Shown in pieces: positions 57,070-64,000 of a stretch of 64,000 nt of DNA. Each line of letters starts with the position of its first letter. Position 1 is the stretch's first letter. The translations under genes and the position numbers were made by a program. The stretch comes from Agaricus subrufescens. Lineage: Eukaryota; Basidiomycota; Agaricomycetes; Agaricales; Agaricaceae. The stretch is from assembly GCA_029945375.1 (NCBI GenBank), contig CM057058.1, positions 1,798,001 to 1,862,000 on the forward strand, given 5' to 3'. Under the pieces are notes generated by a model that ran no database searches, had not been told where the DNA came from, and was given only the letters and a program-made list of their open reading frames with translations.

Positions 57070-57288
57070 GCTGGATACATTTTTCTTTGTCTTGTATCAC
57101 GTCTTGTTCTGATGCATTATGCTATTGTTTTCTCGTGCATTCCACCTTTGTTACTCAAGGACTTTTTTCAGTATATGTTTATGTTGCAATGCTACTCTAA
57201 TTTCCAGACGCGAAAGTAATTGACGAAACAGCTGCAATAGTTCCACACGGAGTATAGGATTACGAATAATAGTTACTAGGGACGAATG

Positions 57289-58442
57289 TTAGAGGTGGGA
57301 GTTATTTGTTACAAGGATGTTGTCCTGGATCTGGCGTATATCGTCGTCGTCGAGATCGAGATAATCCTTGACATATGTGTCGACACCGCCGTACTTGTCT
57401 TCCAGCAGATTCAGGAAGGATAACATGGTGTCATGCCTGGCTTTGGGGTGAATACAAGACGCGGAAATGTTCGAAAAAATAGAACTCGCCGGCAAGTAAA
57501 CATATTGAGTGCAGCCTCGTTATTCGACGCGAATAAAGGTTCTTTGGTGAGACGCGCCAAGATCATTGCTCTAGCAGGTTCACGGCCAATGCGCGTTAGG
57601 GCATAATCACTGGCTATCGTCTTATCATCTACGCCCGCAAGCTTGGTTAATTATCTGTAATCAATGACGGGGTGCTATGTTGAGATGATTAATTCTTACT
57701 TTAAGAAGAATGGCGGCTATGATGCCGGTACGGTCTTTTCCAGCGGTACAATGGAAGAGACATCCGTCGTTTGGCTTATCTCTCACGTGTCGGAGAATGC
57801 TCCCGAACGCGGGGCCACCGTGCTCAAGAATTTGGGAGTAGAGTTCCATGAAGGCCTTGAAGTTGAGACGTGGGGTGTCAATGCGAGGGATAGCGTATAA
57901 TGGATAGCGCATTTATTCTGACCTCTGTCTTTCCACTGGCGTAAAGTTGGTATCGTCTAATGGAAAAGAATCACATGGCATATATTCTGGCTGTGTATTA
58001 CGGCGGAGGAAATGAGCACGCACGTACTTGGCTATCATTTCTGGGCTATAATCTATTGTCTTAAAGACGGGGGTTTGGGTGATTTCGACTCCATCAATTT
58101 GGGGGGCGGGGGCATCGTATTTCTGTAGTTCGATGTCTGACCGAAGATCAAAGACTCGAGTGATATTTAATTTCTTGAACAATATTTTGCCTGGGAGGCG
58201 AGAAAGTTGAGAGGTTATATTGAGGGTGTTTTTATTTGTTCTCTCGGCTTACCCTCTGGGGAGACCCTTGCTATTTCCGCTGAACGGTAGAGATGCCTGG
58301 GTTTGGTGACTTTACCCGGGAAAGTTGTGGAGGGATAAGAGCCAAGATCGCGGACATTGATGACGCCTGGTATTGTTATAAATGGGGGCTTGGAAAGGAC
58401 ATCGGAGACATAGGCTGGATCGAGAGGCTCGAGGTCCTGCAT
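57289..58442 (-). CDS. CX5R tyrosine phosphatase-like protein (Y_phosphatase3 type)
   Basis: A small phosphatase with a dual-specificity-like fold. Exons read MQDLEPLDPAYVSDVL, GVINVRDLGSYP (Asn-Phe-Arg-Asp-type motif), HLYRSAEIARVS, then LNITRVFDLRSDIELQ, TIDYSPEMIAKY, YSQILEHGGPAFGSILRH, and the catalytic loop HCTAGKDRTGI (Cys, five residues, Arg). Then come LAGVDDKTIASDYALTRIG and, after a 70-nt intron, HDTMLSFLNLLEDKYGGVD. The NVRDLG and HCTAGKDRTG motifs match fungal and bacterial tyrosine phosphatases of the PF13350 kind. An intron of about 190 nt between KY and AFMELY is long for this genome and could include a further exon. The physiological substrate may be a phosphotyrosine or a phosphoinositide; sequence alone does not decide. 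Confidence 0.88.
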
Positions 58443-58911
58443 AGCTGGGGAACCAGGAGGGAGGGGGTCGACGTGACCATATGGGGAGTTGTGTCACACC
58501 TAATTATAGTGTCACACTGACGTCGCGCTCTTCAGGCTGCTCAGGCTCCTACCCAGCTGCTTGTGAATATGCGCAATTTCATGAGAAGCCAGGATGCAGG
58601 TTGTCATAGTGGACTACGCAATAATCGTTCCTCGTTATTGAAGCTATATTGAAAAAGAAGATGAACACAACTTGATCCACGAGCCATTCCAATACTTTTT
58701 TTCGTAGACCATTGAGTAGCTTGTTGGAAATGGAGTTGAGCGAGTAATGTAGCCGCGACGCCATTTATGTCAACTTCGCTGCGAGGTATACAGACCTAGA
58801 CAATTGACTGGCAGGTATTGCACATTGCAGAGGAGCACCATTTTAGTCGCGTTGACACGCTTGGGCCTGCCCTAAAGAAGATTGGCAATTGACGCGTCGA
58901 GCCTGCCTGGA
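58443..58911. promoter_or_regulatory. Divergent upstream region of the phosphatase and MCM6
   Basis: 469 nt between start codons. ACGCGT, an exact MCB/MluI-type box, occurs just before the MCM6 ATG at about 58892-58897. MCB boxes drive G1/S genes in fungi, which would suit a replication helicase; this is inference from one site. No other elements were recognised. Confidence 0.5.
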
Positions 58912-62144
<3,233 letters not shown>

Positions 62145-62257
62145 TCATAAGCAATGTCGACATGTATCTTTTTCACTTGCGTTGCAGCAACCGTATTGTA
62201 TACCACACATATATTCTAACGTGTATGATAGATGTAGAAATTTATACCAATGCTTAG

Positions 62258-64000
62258 GACATCACAAGGCCCTGACTGATAGTGTGACAACCGAGGAAGA
62301 AGAGAAGATTGCCTCCTTGGTAGAGCAGTACTCACGTGGAGCCCTAATGAGGGATTCGGAGACAAGTGAGGCTGCTCCTCCGGTTAAGCTGCTGTACTAC
62401 TCTTCTATTCCCCACCTCTACTGCTTAGGTACTATTAGGACACCACGATTCTCATCTACCGTCACTCCGAGGGAAGACGATAGGCTGGATATCTCTACCA
62501 CACTGGGCTTGCTACCGCTTCTGACCCGGAACTCGACAAGATTGTACTTTAGCGGATCTCATCATCTGGACAACCATATATTGCATCAGTGTGGATGGCC
62601 TCGCACCCCTTGATTATACCTATCCAACTCGTAAATGGTGCTCTGCAATTCGTGGAATTGCCTTCAGAAGAAGGAACAGTCGAAGATGTTGTTGGCCGCC
62701 TAGCAAAGTTGGAAGAAGTCAGAAAGGATATATTAGGTGACTTAGGCGATAAAGGGTGGGCGCTGCAGAAAATTAGAGAGGAGAGAAGTGGGAGACCGTG
62801 GGAGGAGGATGAGCTGGTACGGTTAGGTGATGGTGGGTTGCTTGGACTCGATCACAATCAATGCTCTCTCTGAAAATGAAATAACCCCCTGCAGGTCTCA
62901 TCGATCCTGGTAATAAAGTTGCTCCCCTCGTCACCAACTCAGCGACAGCAGACGCGTCACGCCATTTTTCTGCTTTCCCTTTGACTTCGCATTTGCATAC
63001 CCCGGTTTTGAGGCTTGTTTCTCTGCATTCGGCTTTGTCGTTGTTTTTGTCGTTTTTGAGGGTACCGGAGATCCATGATGGGTTTAGGTATCGGATTTTC
63101 TTCGCTTGGTCGACGACTGTGGGTGATTTGGTGGATTTGGTTGTGAGGGAGTTGGGATTGACGAAAGTGTTGCCTGTACCTGGGGGTGGTACTCTGACTT
63201 ATATCGTGGAGGAGGTTTGGAAGGACGGGGATGTTGAAAGTATGTTTTCGTAAAAAAAAATTCTGTGACGGCTCGTAACTGACAGGTTGACTTCAGAGGC
63301 TACGCGACTGCCTGAAACTTCTAACATCTTCAAAATTGTCCTTTCTCCCCTATGTCCGAATCCTTTCAAGTCGTCGTCTACCAAACATTACTTTAGATTT
63401 TGCGTCCCAGACGAATGGTATCGTCGTGCGAATTCAAGGCGCGTATCGCTGTCAATGGAGCCTTCAGAGGGCACACTCAAGGCATTGCAGGAGCAGGATG
63501 AAGATAACAGTGACGGTGAACATACTGCCAAGGCCACTGGCGTGATACGTTCACCGCAGCCACAGCAGGCAGCCACAGCACCTCCATTAACGGATGGACG
63601 AGAACGTAGCAGTTCTGTCACACAAAATCGGTTGTCGAGTATGTTTGAAGGCTGGTTACGCTCTTCATCTCCGACTTCATCCTCAGGCTCGCCAAATAGG
63701 AATAGTGCTATACGAGGCACGAGTAATCGTGTAAGTATAAGCGAACCAAAGCTTTTGGAGCAGCAAACTGGCGCTTCTGTGTTTTCTAACTCGACGGAAG
63801 AGGTTAGTGATGATGAAGACTTTGACTCTGCGTTTGAAGCGATGTTGGTATGTAAAAGTTGTTCTTTTCGAGAGTTTTCGAGTGTTAATGTGCTTTTAGG
63901 ATGAGTTAGGGATGAAGGGAGATAAACGGAGTGATATGATTGCACTCCCACTCGATCGAAAGAAACTTTTGTTGAAGAATAATCGTCAAATGAAGAAGAG
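62258..64000 (+). CDS. GBD/FH3-type Rho-GTPase-binding protein, Rid1-like (partial, runs off window)
   Basis: The last exon reaches the window end with DELGMKGDKRSDMIALPLD, which matches the start of a diaphanous-type GBD/FH3 region as in formins and fission yeast Rid1. Upstream, spliced exons give EDELVRLGLIDPGNK (via a GTGATGG donor), then a hydrophobic ubiquitin-fold-like segment FFAWSTTVGDLVDLVVRELG that may be an RA domain, then a basic patch and a Ser-rich linker. The 5' end is unsure. Coding-looking sequence begins at an acceptor at 62257 (ALTDSVTTEEEEKIASL) with no upstream ATG identified, and the join near 62550, where the frame changes, was not resolved. The start coordinate marks this acceptor, not a start codon. 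A role in polarity or septation is inferred from the family only. Confidence 0.6.

Overview
The window is nuclear DNA from a filamentous basidiomycete, most likely an Agaricomycete. About two dozen protein genes are packed on both strands. Nearly all are cut by several short introns of roughly 45-65 nt with GT(A/G)NGT-type donors, intergenic gaps are short, and the ortholog set is fungal (Kre6/Skn1 glucan synthesis protein, fungal haspin, Vac14, Rtc3, GH18 chitinase, F-box/LRR families). No bacterial, viral, plasmid, CRISPR or intact transposon signal was seen. Exons were joined by hand from splice signals, reading frame and family motifs. CDS spans therefore run from start to stop and include introns.

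Layout, left to right. At 0.8-8.3 kb are an unknown low-complexity protein divergent to a Ptc5-like mitochondrial PP2C phosphatase, then a USP-type deubiquitinase and a C2H2 zinc-finger protein. At 8.4-13.0 kb is a gene-poor stretch. At 13.0-17.4 kb an F-box protein and a Kre6/Skn1 protein share a 153-bp promoter region. At 17.9-26.8 kb are three tandem F-box/LRR paralogs and one intact haspin kinase, with two haspin fragments left between the paralogs. At 27.3-31.9 kb are MLH3 and an Rtc3/SBDS-domain protein. At 32.4-38.4 kb an AFG1-type mitochondrial ATPase is divergent to a PA14-containing GH3 beta-glucosidase. At 38.6-45.3 kb are UreF, eIF3f, TOM7, an RNF220-like RING E3 ligase and a SET-domain lysine methyltransferase. 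At 46.0-53.2 kb are an MFS sugar transporter and two secreted enzymes (GH18 chitinase, M28 aminopeptidase). At 53.4-64.0 kb are VAC14, a CX5R tyrosine phosphatase, MCM6, and the start of a GBD/FH3-type protein cut by the window end.

The genes are mostly independent housekeeping functions: DNA replication and repair, ubiquitin signalling, mitochondria, cell wall, translation and phosphoinositide metabolism. They do not form a biosynthetic cluster. The most notable structure is the F-box/haspin block. It reads as a segmental duplication of a divergent [F-box minus / haspin plus] pair that was copied twice more. The F-box member was kept each time, with one copy now frameshifted at its 3' end, while two haspin copies decayed to short relics. 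Other points of interest are a tandem duplication over the GH3 start codon, a well-supported GC-AG intron in that gene, a four-exon TOM7 of about 55 codons, and a 4-nt first coding exon proposed for VAC14.
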